Source: Akkermansiaceae bacterium (GTDB taxonomy: Bacteria; Verrucomicrobiota; Verrucomicrobiia; Verrucomicrobiales; Akkermansiaceae). Taken from it: 64,000 nt of DNA. The stretch covers positions 1-64,000 of the forward strand of contig CAISTY010000097.1 in NCBI GenBank assembly GCA_903888515.1, written 5' to 3'. This document shows positions 16,141 through 24,974 of this stretch, piece after piece (position 1 is the stretch's first letter; each line of letters begins with the position of its first letter). The position numbers and the translations under genes were made by a program. The notes beneath the pieces were generated by a model. The model had not been told where the DNA came from. It saw only the letters and a list, made by a program, of their open reading frames with translations, and ran no database searches.

Positions 16141-18072
16141 TCACTTTGGGACAGGGCCGCGATACTCGATACTCTTCTGGGCTGGCGGCTTGAGGCTGGA
16201 AGTGAACTCAAGCGCGCCACAATCAATTGCCGAACCCGAAGTGCGCGGATGCATGAGGATGTCAAAAGGCAAGACTACGGCCGGATCTTCAGGAAAGTCG
16301 GGATCATTTGTGTAGCGATCAATGAACTGCTGATAAACGCTCATTGAAGTGTTTGTCGCGGGTGCCGCCGTACCGGCGTTAATGGCCAGCGATCCATTTT
16401 GGAGACTGTAGTCGCCCAAAGCCGCATTGACAAACATGGGTTGTCCCGCACGATTGTTCCTGGCAAACGGAAGGCTGTTGAGTACCGAAGCACTGGTGAT
16501 CAGACTGGAACCATACAGATAGACCTTCAGGACATCCATAATGTTATTCTCGATATATACCCGCAGATTACCACCAGTCCCGGCAAACTTCGATATCATG
16601 ATAGGAGTTCCTCCATTGGGATCGATGGTCGCCCTCATGTTTGTAAATACATTATTGTAAATATGTATTTCGGAATTACCATCAATACGGCTGTTCTGTG
16701 CTGTAACCACACCATAAACGGTATTGTCCATGGTGTTGTTGACAATGTATGTCCTTCCCCTCATCTCCTCAAAACAAATACCTTGTCTTTTCCACTCTCC
16801 CATGCCGCCACTCTGTTCATCGAATGTCGAGTTCCTGGAGATGTTGCCTATCACATACACCCTGGAGTTTTCCGAAGGCATGTCCTTTCCGCTTCCATTG
16901 ACAAGCTCTTTGCGGGCAAGCAAGGCACCCGCCCCGTCTCCTTGGTTTGCAATGAACCACAGGTGATCCTGTCGATCATACTTCGTATTGAACATGTTAT
17001 AGTCGATGCCGCTGCCGGCATGGGCGATATTACCGCTACCAATGACATCGGCGGACCGCTTGCATCCGATGACGGACTGACGCTGAAACCGGGTGACGTT
17101 TCCGGCAACATACACATGGTCAACATTGCCGCGTGTGTACAACTGATCCCCCACTTGGATGAAAGTTCCCGTGATGCTTTTGAAGAGGCCGTCAATCGGG
17201 TCGGGTGTATCTCCGGGATAAAGGTGACATCCGACAACCCACATGCGATAAACTCTCCCGCCGCCCCATATTCCATCCGGTTTAAATGCGTGGAAATCCG
17301 CATCCTGCGTCCTCCAGTCAACTCCTCGACCGTTATTTTTGAAGTCTATGTCATAAAAAACGAGATCGTGGCAATCATGGGTTATGGGAGTGGCTCCGGC
17401 GCTCACCGCAAAGTGGCTTCCGTGAGTGGCTTGGTAATCCCTGTTCTGAACCAAGCAGTGCCGGACCACAATATGGTGGGCTCCATCTGCAACCGTTAAC
17501 GAAGATCCATTTCTTGTCGTCCACTTGTCCCAAACGATGTTTTCTACAAATACGTGGTGGGTATTTGCCCCCGAGAATCCGATTCGCAGGTCTCTAAATA
17601 CAGGCTTGTTTTCAGGATCACCATAAATCCAGCATGGATTTTGGGCGGTTCCGTCCCAGTTAGCAAACCAATCTTTAAAGCCTGCGTAATGCGAATCCCA
17701 CTCGCCTCCCTTGATCCAAAGTACCGACCCAGCGGCGATGTTGGTGCCGGTCCATCCTGTAAGGGGTAGCGTTTTACGGGGGCGATCCGGGTAACCAAAG
17801 CGTTTGCCATTGGCGTCGGCATGGTCGGAACCACCGACTATGTCACTTGCATTCGGGTTGTCCTTCTCAATATAGTAAAACCCAATCTTGTCGGATTGCG
17901 GCCAATTATCTGGCCTGGTTGGCGAGGGGAGCAGGAACGGGTCCTGTTCCCAGTCTGGATAGGGAATGCCGGGATATCTCCACGCCCGGCTCGCACCTGC
18001 ATTGCCTGTTAAGATTCCAAGGCCGATGGCTGTATAGAGTAAAAAACGATTTATTTCGCGTAAATGTTTCAT
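16141..18072 (-). CDS. Secreted right-handed beta-helix protein (choice-of-anchor Q-like)
   Basis: 643 residues with an N-terminal signal peptide (hydrophobic LLYTAIGLGILTGNAGASRA). The body has the repeating short-strand and Asn/Gly-turn pattern of parallel beta-helices: HHVFVENIVWDKW, HHIVVRHCLVQN, HDLVFYDIDFKNNGRG, DHVYVAGNVTRF, SRVYVIGNISRN, RTYIVNNTMDNT, EIHIYNNVFTN and LRVYIENNIMD. The tail NAGTAAP...SGSAIDCGALEF matches the choice-of-anchor Q type seen on surface beta-helix proteins. Such proteins are polysaccharide lyases, epimerases or non-catalytic binders; I could not locate a lyase active site. In this locus it could trim or modify the exported polymer. AT-richer than the flanking glycosyltransferases. 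Confidence 0.82.
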   Translation of the reverse strand: MKHLREINRFLLYTAIGLGILTGNAGASRAWRYPGIPYPDWEQDPFLLPSPTRPDNWPQSDKIGFYYIEKDNPNASDIVGGSDHADANGKRFGYPDRPRKTLPLTGWTGTNIAAGSVLWIKGGEWDSHYAGFKDWFANWDGTAQNPCWIYGDPENKPVFRDLRIGFSGANTHHVFVENIVWDKWTTRNGSSLTVADGAHHIVVRHCLVQNRDYQATHGSHFAVSAGATPITHDCHDLVFYDIDFKNNGRGVDWRTQDADFHAFKPDGIWGGGRVYRMWVVGCHLYPGDTPDPIDGLFKSITGTFIQVGDQLYTRGNVDHVYVAGNVTRFQRQSVIGCKRSADVIGSGNIAHAGSGIDYNMFNTKYDRQDHLWFIANQGDGAGALLARKELVNGSGKDMPSENSRVYVIGNISRNSTFDEQSGGMGEWKRQGICFEEMRGRTYIVNNTMDNTVYGVVTAQNSRIDGNSEIHIYNNVFTNMRATIDPNGGTPIMISKFAGTGGNLRVYIENNIMDVLKVYLYGSSLITSASVLNSLPFARNNRAGQPMFVNAALGDYSLQNGSLAINAGTAAPATNTSMSVYQQFIDRYTNDPDFPEDPAVVLPFDILMHPRTSGSAIDCGALEFTSSLKPPAQKSIEYRGPVPK

Positions 18073-18163
18073 TTATTGAATAGTTCAGAGAATGAGAAGG
18101 TTTCGTCAGGTTTCTTGCGAAATGTTTTCCTGTTTCCTGATTGTTTTTTTGGGTTGCGATTCA

Positions 18164-18271
18164 CGGTGCCCCGCCATGGGTGCTACCCTTGCGCATCGAT
18201 TGGGCGTAAAAAAGCATGGCAAGTAAAGCACGGCCTTTGTGATAACCGTGTCACAGTCTGAATTACAACAT
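18164..18271 (+). repeat. Dispersed intergenic repeat D, copy A
   Basis: About 105 bp that recur diverged at 39709-39815 and 48905-49009, all in the same orientation. Shared blocks are GGTCGCCCCGCCATGG near the left, CTTGCxCATCGATTGG in the middle and GTCACAGTxTGAAxTACA at the right. It lies in the 245-bp gap (18073-18317) between the beta-helix gene and a GT4 gene. No open frame is shared by the copies. It may be an insertion-sequence end or a non-autonomous element. Confidence 0.6.
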
Positions 18272-18317
18272 AGCCGTGACATTTGCCCGGTTAATTGAAT
18301 GCATCGTGTTGGGCTAT

Positions 18318-19499
18318 CTACGGCTTCGCCTGCCGATTGTAGTCAAAAACATCTGGAACCTCAACCGAATTCCGGTTGACAAGTTCCTGATACACCGCCT
18401 GGGTTTGCCCGGCCACCCTCTGCGGGGCAAAACGCTGCTCGGCGACACGTCTTCCAGCCTGGCCCATTTGCAGGGCAGCAGCGGGGTCTTGGAGGAGCCG
18501 CTTTATCCGGTCGGCGATCTGTTCGACGTCCTCCGGGTCGATCAAGAAGCCTGTCGTATTCTCGCGTACCATATAGGGCATGCCACAGCGGTTGGAGGTT
18601 ATGACCGGCAGGCCGGCGGCCATTGCCTCGGCGATGGCCATCGGTGAGTTTTCCTGCCGCGACGGCAGCAGGAAGACACTGGCCTTGCCCAGTTCCTCCA
18701 TCAACCGTCCGTGGTCGATGTGGCCTAACAGCTCAATCCTGGTGGCGAGGTTGTGGCGGGCGATGCAATCCAGCACTTTCTGCTGATAGGCCGGTTCCTT
18801 GGCCTGCCCGGCGATCACCAGCGTGCCCTCGGTCCCGTGGGCAACGGCCAGGGCGAAGGCCTCGATCGCACCCAGCGTGTTCTTGCGTTCGTTAAGCCAG
18901 CCCACGCACAAAACGCGCCGACCTTGCGGGATCGGGTTGACCGCAAAGAATCGCTCATCCACCGGGTTGTCGATGTCGTGGATGGTGGCATCGGTCAGTG
19001 CTTCGATCATCCGTCGTACATACGGAGAAATGGAGATGATGTGCTTCTGCCGGGCCAGTCCGCGGCGTTCCACCAAGCGCCACAATCGCGAGCGCAGGGC
19101 GGCAAACCGTGCGGCGTCGGCCCGCAGGTTTTCGGTATCAAAGCCATGCAGTGTGAAAACATGCGGGATCGTCAGGTCTCCCAGCATCAAGCCATGAGTC
19201 TCGTGGGAATGGAGAATGTCGGGCTGCATGGCCGAAACGTAGTTAAGCAATCGCCGCCGGCCCGGCCCGGCCAGCACGTCGGCGATCTGCGGCCAGCGCG
19301 AACCTGGCAGCCGATGGACCGTCGCTCCGTCGTGGGTTTCCACCACTGTGCCGACAAGTCCGCCTTCCAAGGTCACCACGTGCACGTCCAAATCATCCAT
19401 GGCCGCCAGGGCCCGCACCAGCACCACGGCGACGGACTCCACTCCGCCCCGCGGTTGCTGTGGCGTCGGCGGATAACGAGTGAACAAGGCTACTTTCAT
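18318..19499 (-). CDS. GT4 family glycosyltransferase, paralogue A
   Basis: 393 residues from the ATG at 19499 (MKVALFTRYPPTPQQPRGG); the open frame extends 75 codons further up through non-coding DNA and relic sequence. The GT-B fold is complete: PRGGVESVAVVLVRAL, VFTLHGFDTENL, RVLCVGWLNERKNTLGAIEA, LLGHIDHGRLMEEL, and the donor motif SRQENSPMAIAEAMAAGLP with TSNRCGMPYMV. It is clearly paralogous to the frameshifted gene at 30364-31553, sharing long blocks such as HGFD[ST]EN, ERRG[LF]A[RK], LLGHIDH-type and SNRCGMPYM. Upstream lies the truncated acyltransferase whose intact relative adjoins the other paralogue. Confidence 0.92.
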   Translation of the reverse strand: MKVALFTRYPPTPQQPRGGVESVAVVLVRALAAMDDLDVHVVTLEGGLVGTVVETHDGATVHRLPGSRWPQIADVLAGPGRRRLLNYVSAMQPDILHSHETHGLMLGDLTIPHVFTLHGFDTENLRADAARFAALRSRLWRLVERRGLARQKHIISISPYVRRMIEALTDATIHDIDNPVDERFFAVNPIPQGRRVLCVGWLNERKNTLGAIEAFALAVAHGTEGTLVIAGQAKEPAYQQKVLDCIARHNLATRIELLGHIDHGRLMEELGKASVFLLPSRQENSPMAIAEAMAAGLPVITSNRCGMPYMVRENTTGFLIDPEDVEQIADRIKRLLQDPAAALQMGQAGRRVAEQRFAPQRVAGQTQAVYQELVNRNSVEVPDVFDYNRQAKP

Positions 19500-19567
19500 G
19501 AGGTTGCTTCCGGGCTTTACCAAGCCTGCTTCCATGTGGTTGTTTGCGCCCACAGATTGTGGCACGC

Positions 19568-19870
19568 TCAACCAGCTTGGGATCCGCCTGTGGCCGGCGG
19601 GTTGTCTCCACGCAAATTCTCCTTCGAAATAATATAGCATTCCCCGTGCGGCATGGCTTTGAGCATGGACTTGCGCATCGCCACCGTGCCCCCGCACTTC
19701 ATGCGGTATTCTTCGCCGAAGCACGGTGTCTGAGTCAGTTTGACTTTCGTCTTCTCCTGAAGATCGGCGGTTGTCTTGATGACGCGCGCGGGATTCCCGG
19801 CCGCCACCGCCCCATCCGGAATGTCCCGGGTTGCAACGCTACCGGCAACTATGATCGTACATGGATACAC
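19568..19870 (-). pseudogene. Truncated LbH acyltransferase, C-terminal fragment only
   Basis: The open part begins inside the hexapeptide region (IIVAGSVATRDIPDGAVAAG) and continues through [28 protein letters not shown] and a C-terminal tail. The same blocks, in order, occur in the intact 203-residue acyltransferase at 29559-30170 ([27 protein letters not shown]). The N-terminal 110 or so residues, including the strands forming the active-site trimer interface, are missing, so this is a decayed copy. No start of its own is evident. The stop at 19568 leaves a 69-bp spacer before the GT4 start at 19499. Confidence 0.82.
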
Positions 19871-19941
19871 CCCTGTCGCATCAGGGACTTGGTGGAGTTC
19901 TCACAGGTTCCATCCGCATAGGGAAGGGTCAAGGATCTTCA

Positions 19942-21498
19942 CTACGGCGGGCCCTTGTACTTTGTGTCTGGCCAAGGTATGCTATTCTTTCGCCGGATGG
20001 AAAAGGAAAGAGTCGTTGGCTGGGCGGCGGTATGGACTAATCCGTCGAAACCTGCAACACTCGCCAAGGCATTGGATAACGACGCAATTAGATCAACACC
20101 TCGCTTATTATAAGGAGGATTATAATAAGCCGAAGCGTTGCTTTCGTACAGTGCTACGCCCTGCCAGGGCGCCCCCTTAGAGGCCAGCGTTTTACGATCT
20201 ACCCAATGCATGTCTCTGATGCGTCCCAGCACTTCCTGTACTTGATCATGGACGGGGCCCGTGGTCAAATCCGCCATATTCCAACCTGCGGCAAGTTCCG
20301 CCGCAGACACATCCGCTACGTTCACGTCGTTAATATAAACATCGTATCTTCCTGAAGCCAGCCCTGTTACAGTCAACATGTACTTTTGCCAGCCCTTGAT
20401 ATCGGGGTAGAGAAACTCGGCACCAGCCCTGCCGGATTCATCTATTCCCCACGGAAGCCGAGCATCAAGCCGCTTGAAATCAACTCCACGGAAAGAATTG
20501 CCAACGATGGAAGACACCGAGCAGAACTGGCTGTCGGTAAGTGTTTTGGTATCGCTAGCAATCGTCGCGGTGGACACAATCGACGAGAATCCAAGACCGG
20601 CAATCACTTTCCAAGCGTAAGCGATCTGAGCAGCACGCCCAGGGTGGTCTGAATCGGTGATTACATTGCGAATCACCGGCCAAGTTTCGCTGATGCGTTG
20701 CTCGCCGCTGCCGTTGGTGGTGATGTCAATGACAGGACCATCGGGTGCCGTCGAAAGCTTGAAGGTGTTGGTGGTGGCGTCGCGCACATAATAGACGACG
20801 TAATTAGCCAATCCGCCGGGACCTGAAGGGTTGCCAGCGACACTCAGCGTCACTGCGCGTCGGTTGGAAAACCCATGCCCGACAGAAGTACACGTGTCCG
20901 TGACTGCGTCGGCAGTAAAGACACGATTCGCCGTAAACCTATCTTTCAGCGCAGTCCAGGTTTTATGATAAAAAAGCGGTTCGGGCGCGGAGAGAGCGAT
21001 TTCCTCGTTCGCTAAATCATATTCGCCCGCAATCGCCGAACCCGTGCTGTTGGACAATGGAGCCATTCCCAAAAGAATCGGCGCAGCATGAGACCTGCCG
21101 ATGATATAACTGTTGACAAGTTCCAGCATCATGGCCTTGTGTTTCGCTTTATCGTAACCGCCATTTATGGATGATGAGAAAAAGACAAAGTTTGGCTCAT
21201 AGGCATACACCAGTTTGCTATACTGCTCGTAATTTGGATTTCCGTTGTCGATATACGACTCTATCGATGTCCCCCCACGCGCGCAGACTTGAACGTGCAA
21301 AGTCAATTGAGGGTTCATTAATAAAAGATAGCTTGCCATATAATGGGGCCACATCTTTTGATTAGGAATCGAATCTCCGGCAATGATGATTCGATCACCA
21401 TCTTTAAGTTGGAAATCCCCAGCTTTAGCTGTGCCGCAAGCAACCGCAAAAAGCGTGCAAATTACCCGTATTTTTGATCGGCTATATAGTAATTTCAT
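19942..21498 (-). CDS. Secreted SGNH-like (GDSI) hydrolase
   Basis: 518 residues from the ATG at 21498 (MKLLYSRSKIRVICTLFAVA), giving a signal peptide ending near CGTAKA. The mature start DFQLKDGDRIIIAGDSIPNQ holds the block I nucleophile serine of an SGNH hydrolase. A glycine block (ARGGTSIESYI), a block III-like VFFSSSING (Asn) and a late DSDHPGRAAQIAYAW, giving the block V Asp-x-x-His, are in order. A roughly 90-residue insert between blocks III and V (TDTCTSVGHGFSNRRAVTL...) looks like a separate beta domain. The C-terminal part resembles a carbohydrate-esterase accessory region. Esterase activity on an acylated polysaccharide is plausible. AT-richer than the flanks, and next to relics of an insertion sequence. 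Confidence 0.78.
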   Translation of the reverse strand: MKLLYSRSKIRVICTLFAVACGTAKAGDFQLKDGDRIIIAGDSIPNQKMWPHYMASYLLLMNPQLTLHVQVCARGGTSIESYIDNGNPNYEQYSKLVYAYEPNFVFFSSSINGGYDKAKHKAMMLELVNSYIIGRSHAAPILLGMAPLSNSTGSAIAGEYDLANEEIALSAPEPLFYHKTWTALKDRFTANRVFTADAVTDTCTSVGHGFSNRRAVTLSVAGNPSGPGGLANYVVYYVRDATTNTFKLSTAPDGPVIDITTNGSGEQRISETWPVIRNVITDSDHPGRAAQIAYAWKVIAGLGFSSIVSTATIASDTKTLTDSQFCSVSSIVGNSFRGVDFKRLDARLPWGIDESGRAGAEFLYPDIKGWQKYMLTVTGLASGRYDVYINDVNVADVSAAELAAGWNMADLTTGPVHDQVQEVLGRIRDMHWVDRKTLASKGAPWQGVALYESNASAYYNPPYNKRGVDLIASLSNALASVAGFDGLVHTAAQPTTLSFSIRRKNSIPWPDTKYKGPP

Positions 21499-21610
21499 AT
21501 ATTTTATCAGCTGTGAATAATCAATAATGGATGGCTCTTTCAAAGAACCCCTCCCCGTACGTTGGACAGTTTGTTGCCGAATTTACGTTAGTTTGGATTG
21601 CAGAACCTTG

Positions 21611-21649
21611 ACCAGAAAGGCACCGGATGAACCGGTGGCCTTTGCTGGT
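21611..21649. other. Imperfect palindrome beside IS3 relic
   Basis: ACCAGAAAGGCACCGG and CCGGTGGCCTTTGCTGGT pair around a five-base loop (ATGAA), with one or two bulges. It lies just past the transposase fragment and could be an IS-end hairpin or a terminator stem. There is no U-tract. Confidence 0.4.
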
Positions 21650-21654
21650 CTCGA

Positions 21655-22008
21655 TCAAGCGCATCGGAAATATGACGCCGCAGGCGGATGGTTGACCAGC
21701 GCGGAATGCGCGCGCTGGTGGTTGTAGAAGGTGAAGTAATCGCCGAGGCCCCTGCAGGACTCGGCCACGGTGTTCCAGTCGTGCAGATAGACGCTTTCGT
21801 GCTTGACGGAGCGCCAGAGTCGTTCGACAAACATGTTGTCGATCCAGCAGCACCGACCGTACCTCGACGGCTGGTAGCCGTTGTCCAACAGCCAACCGAC
21901 ATGCTTCTAACAGGTAAACAGCGAGCCTTGCTTGCTGTTGAGGCACCATGGCTTGCGTCCGGCGGCCAGGGCCATGTCGTGTGTCTCGATGATGTATGCG
22001 AAGCCTCC
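21655..22008 (-). pseudogene. IS3-family transposase orfB relic
   Basis: In one frame the segment reads GGFAYIIETHDMALAAG, then a target-like LNSKQGSLFTC, an in-frame TAG at 21907-21909, KHVGWLLDNGYQPS, and the typical DDE C-terminal block WIDNMFVERLWRSVKHESVY followed by YFTFYNHQRAHSALVNHPP. The conserved glutamate of the DDE triad (FVERLW) is present, but the N-terminal two thirds of the integrase core, orfA and recognisable terminal repeats are missing. It is a dead fragment joined to part of an SGNH hydrolase gene. Confidence 0.85.
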
Positions 22009-22213
22009 AGGCTGAGCGATTGCCGGAGCATATGAGTGACCTCAGCACTAGGGCGGCAGCCGGAAGAAATGCTGGAGAGCTGGTTTTCATGGCGGAAGGA
22101 ACGGTTGGGAGTTCCCGATTCAGAGAATCCTTGGCTGCTTTCGACCGGTGTTTGTCGCACGATTCGGAAGTCTTGCATAGCGTGTGAGTTTGTGATAGAC
22201 ATGTCGCGATTCG
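22009..22213. other. Unassigned spacer between two gene relics
   Basis: Lies between the IS3 relic and the SGNH fragment. Open frames cross it on both strands, but none gives a recognisable protein and the 376-codon minus frame that spans it changes character here. I see no promoter or repeat in it. Confidence 0.4.
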
Positions 22214-22651
22214 CACTACACCGCCCTTTGGAATCTGTGCGATAGCGACAGCCCCATTGATGAGAGGGTGATTCGCGGCTAGCGAAGCCTCGTTTGCCAC
22301 CTTGAGATCAAAGCCTCCCGTGTTCGTAGATTGAGACCCCCACTGCCAGACAATCATCAGCGTGCGGCTTGGAACGGGGGTAATCCAGTTGTCGAAAAAC
22401 CGATTCCATAAAGCTAAATGATCATCCACACGGAATCCGCCATTGGTCCCATTGTGAAAAAGCATATGGGACGATTCAATCGAGTCGCCGCCATGAAAAA
22501 TGCGATGGCCTGGCGTTAGGCCGACTTTGGTTTTGAAGTCTTGGGCATGACAGAGTGACAGGGATAGCAACAGCTGGTTAGGGTGCGTATTGTTTGCATA
22601 GTACTTAGGGATTGCAGATATTATGGTTGACGTTTGTGATCTCAGCAGCAA
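22214..22651 (-). pseudogene. Secreted SGNH-like hydrolase, N-terminal fragment
   Basis: The frame opens with a hydrophobic stretch (NQLLLSLSLCHAQ) and a mature start DFKTKVGLTPGHRIFHGGDSIESSH, which carries the SGNH block I GGDSI. It continues coherently through GGFRVDDHLALWNRFFDNWI and IVWQWGSQSTNTGGFD to about KGGVVRIAT, then runs into unrelated and IS3-derived sequence. Only about 145 residues survive and blocks III and V are missing. The opening layout ([AG]xDFxxKxG...GDSI) resembles the intact secreted hydrolase at 19942-21498, so the two may be related copies separated by the insertion. Confidence 0.65.
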
Positions 22652-22666
22652 ATGGAATCAAGGTAC

Positions 22667-23413
22667 CTACATGGCAGTATAGTCCTCTGGACGAAACGGC
22701 CGGATCCGTTGGGATAACGGAGCCGACTTGTCGTAATAAAACTCGCGATTGCCATCTGAAACATCGTAGCCAAAGCGTTTGAGTTCCTTGCCATACTTGC
22801 GGATGGTGACGGGCGGGATGCGCAGCAGCGGAGATTGCGCGAATGGATCAATGATCCTTCCTGCCTCTTTCAAGCGATGGAATTCCTCCTCGGATCGATA
22901 CATCATCACTTTGGCTGGATTGCCCATGACAATCGCCTGCGGCGGCACATCCTGCATAACCACGCTCCCCATGCCGATGATGGCGCCTTCGCCTATCCTC
23001 ACCCCCGGCGAGACATGCACACCGGAGGCGATCCATACAAAATCCTCAATGATCACGGGCTTCACGTAGCGCCACAATCCGTGCGGCAGCGCTTCCGCAC
23101 CTGAATGAACATGCTCGGTGGTCAAAATGATTGTGCCAAAGGCAATTTGACAACCGCGTCCAATGTGGCAGCCCCCCACCGCCTGCACCACACATCCACG
23201 GTAGATCCCCGTATCACTGCCGATGTGCAACTTTTCCGGAGCAATGATCGACACCCCGTCATCAATACAAACTCGATCACCGATATAGAGGAAATCCGTT
23301 TTTTTCCAGGCTACCCCTTGCTGGCACTTATAGTAGCGGCGGCCTCCAATTAAGGCCTGATAAAGAGGGTTGTTACCAAACCACCGCTCCATCCATGATG
23401 TATTTCGTTTCAT
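22667..23413 (-). CDS. LbH (hexapeptide-repeat) acyltransferase
   Basis: 248 residues. A left-handed beta-helix with regular hexapeptides runs from YIGDRVCIDDGVSII to GVRIGEGAIIGMGSVVMQDV, with the histidine-containing loop ILTTEHVHSG and the family end motif MGNPAKVMMYR. The C-terminal extension of about 70 residues (to DYTAM) is helical and less conserved. Known relatives O- or N-acetylate sugars with acetyl-CoA in the cytoplasm during polysaccharide assembly. Together with the other acyltransferases in the locus it suggests a heavily acylated polymer. It stands 33 bp downstream of the PLP decarboxylase gene and is probably co-transcribed with it. Confidence 0.88.
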   Translation of the reverse strand: MKRNTSWMERWFGNNPLYQALIGGRRYYKCQQGVAWKKTDFLYIGDRVCIDDGVSIIAPEKLHIGSDTGIYRGCVVQAVGGCHIGRGCQIAFGTIILTTEHVHSGAEALPHGLWRYVKPVIIEDFVWIASGVHVSPGVRIGEGAIIGMGSVVMQDVPPQAIVMGNPAKVMMYRSEEEFHRLKEAGRIIDPFAQSPLLRIPPVTIRKYGKELKRFGYDVSDGNREFYYDKSAPLSQRIRPFRPEDYTAM

Positions 23414-23446
23414 GCGACTTATAGGAATCCGACCGCCTTACCACGC

Positions 23447-24721
23447 TCAGTCTTCGAATAGCTTGTTTACTCTCAACGCATAACCATCGCCCTTGCGTTC
23501 CGCGATAACCTCCTTGGCCCAGCGGTGGCTGATGAACATCATCGGACTCGCCGTGAACCCATACGCCCCACTATGATGAATGGCCAAGACGTCACCACAA
23601 GCCAAATCCGACAAACGCAACTGACGCGCAAGCTGATCAATTGTCGTGCATAGCGGTCCAAAAACATCAAATTCCTGCAATTCCGTGGCCGGCTCAAGAG
23701 AAGCCTGCGTCGGCAAGCGTGATATCATGTAATTGCGATGAATAATGGTTCCAAAATGCCCGCACGCGGCGAGGTGGTTGTTTAGGCCACCATCACAGAT
23801 GGCCATATGTCGCCCCCTTGAGTGCTTGATGCGGCGTACCGAGGTCAGGAAATATCCCGCCTCACCTACCAAATAACGCCCAATCTCCAACAACAATGTG
23901 GCGCGTTGAAACTCTGGCAGCCCCAACAAGGCATCGAGCGCCGGATTGATCTGCTCTGCGACATAATCAAGGTCCACCGCGTTTTCTCCCTCGTGATACG
24001 GGATTCCGATGCCACCACCAAACACCAGTATCTCAGGTTGTAATTTATGGCGTTGTGCGAATTCACGGAAAATTCGCATGTAGTTGAGGAAATTCTCCAC
24101 GATCGATTCCGCGTTCAGGCACTGGGCCCCAGCGTAGATATGAAACCCTGCCAAGTGAATAGACTTCATGGATGAGAGCGTCTGGAGTGCTTCATCGAGA
24201 TGTTCCTCATCAATGCCAAACTGGCTCGGCCGCCCCGCCATATTCACCCCAAACCCCTTGGGCATGGACCGAGGACTGATCCGCAATAAAACCCGTGCCA
24301 CGCGGTCGAATTCCTGTGTGATATTCTGCACATCCGCCAGTTCATCCATAGATTCCACCACGATTTCGCCACAGCCGAGCCGAACCGCCTCTCGCAGTTC
24401 TGGCAGGGATTTCCCCGGCCCCGTGAAGCTTAAACGGGATGGCGCATAACCGGCTTCCAGAGCCAGCTTCAGCTCCCCGCCACTCGAGACATCAAGTCCA
24501 TGAATGTGGGGATCGAGGGCGCGTAGCAAATCCAAGTTGGGATTAGCCTTCACCGCATAACTAATCCCAAACCTACGCCCAAACACCTCATGAATCTTCT
24601 GTGCGCGCTTTTGCATCGCATCAGGAAAATAGACATAACACGGCGTGCCCACCGTCTCGGCCGCCTGACGCAAGGCCTCACCTACTGACAGTTCGATATG
24701 TCTCGGTGCTTGCACGGCCAT
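23447..24721 (-). CDS. Fold-III PLP-dependent decarboxylase, exosortase-system associated type
   Basis: 424 residues from the ATG at 24721 (MAVQAPRHIELSVGE), chosen because GAGGAA lies seven bases upstream; longer starts would overlap the ACP gene. An alanine-racemase-like TIM barrel carries the PLP lysine in YAVKANPN (K58), then the histidine-containing GFHIYAGAQ, the phosphate-binding GGGIGIPYHEGE, and the C-terminal domain with CDGG, FGPLCTTIDQLA and SGAYGF. These are the layout of diaminopimelate and ornithine/arginine decarboxylases. A branch of this family is known to sit with an acyl ligase in exosortase A loci, and exactly that context occurs here. The amino acid substrate is unknown. 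The gene starts 20 bp after the ACP stop. Confidence 0.9.
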   Translation of the reverse strand: MAVQAPRHIELSVGEALRQAAETVGTPCYVYFPDAMQKRAQKIHEVFGRRFGISYAVKANPNLDLLRALDPHIHGLDVSSGGELKLALEAGYAPSRLSFTGPGKSLPELREAVRLGCGEIVVESMDELADVQNITQEFDRVARVLLRISPRSMPKGFGVNMAGRPSQFGIDEEHLDEALQTLSSMKSIHLAGFHIYAGAQCLNAESIVENFLNYMRIFREFAQRHKLQPEILVFGGGIGIPYHEGENAVDLDYVAEQINPALDALLGLPEFQRATLLLEIGRYLVGEAGYFLTSVRRIKHSRGRHMAICDGGLNNHLAACGHFGTIIHRNYMISRLPTQASLEPATELQEFDVFGPLCTTIDQLARQLRLSDLACGDVLAIHHSGAYGFTASPMMFISHRWAKEVIAERKGDGYALRVNKLFED

Positions 24722-24740
24722 GGTCGGATTCCTCATACGG

Positions 24741-24974
24741 TTATTGCTTTGAGGCCACGTAGGCCAGGATTTTATCAATGCTATCAAGGTTATCCAAATT
24801 CACTTCGACTGGATCCACCTTGATGCCTGCCTTAGTTTCCAAAAACATAATCAAATCCACGATTGAAAACGAATCGAGGTAGCCCTCACTAAATAGGCCT
24901 ACTTCGTTGGTTACGGTATCTGGACTTAACGCAAATTGCGTCTCTAGAAACGTGAGCACCTCTTCTTTGGTCAT
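24741..24974 (-). CDS. Acyl carrier protein
   Basis: 77 residues, acidic, four-helix carrier-protein pattern. Ser35 in EGYLDSFSIVDLI is the expected phosphopantetheine attachment site (D-S-[FL]). The start codon overlaps the stop of the acyl ligase gene by four bases, so the two are translationally coupled. The natural reading is that the ligase upstream loads an acyl or aminoacyl adenylate onto this carrier and that the PLP enzyme or a transferase acts next. A housekeeping fatty-acid ACP is unlikely because it is embedded in this dedicated operon. Confidence 0.92.
   Translation of the reverse strand: MTKEEVLTFLETQFALSPDTVTNEVGLFSEGYLDSFSIVDLIMFLETKAGIKVDPVEVNLDNLDSIDKILAYVASKQ

Noticed and set aside
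16399-17499. 366-codon plus-strand open frame opposite the beta-helix gene
   Set aside because: It is the antisense shadow of 16141-18072; its translation has no domain pattern, whereas the minus frame shows signal peptide and repeated beta-helix strands. The same reasoning removes long antisense frames at 18753-19637, 44364-45257, 290-970 and 41992-42798.
21521-22651. 376-codon minus frame as one gene
   Set aside because: It joins an SGNH N-terminus to IS3 DNA read in the wrong frame; the true transposase frame is different and contains a stop.
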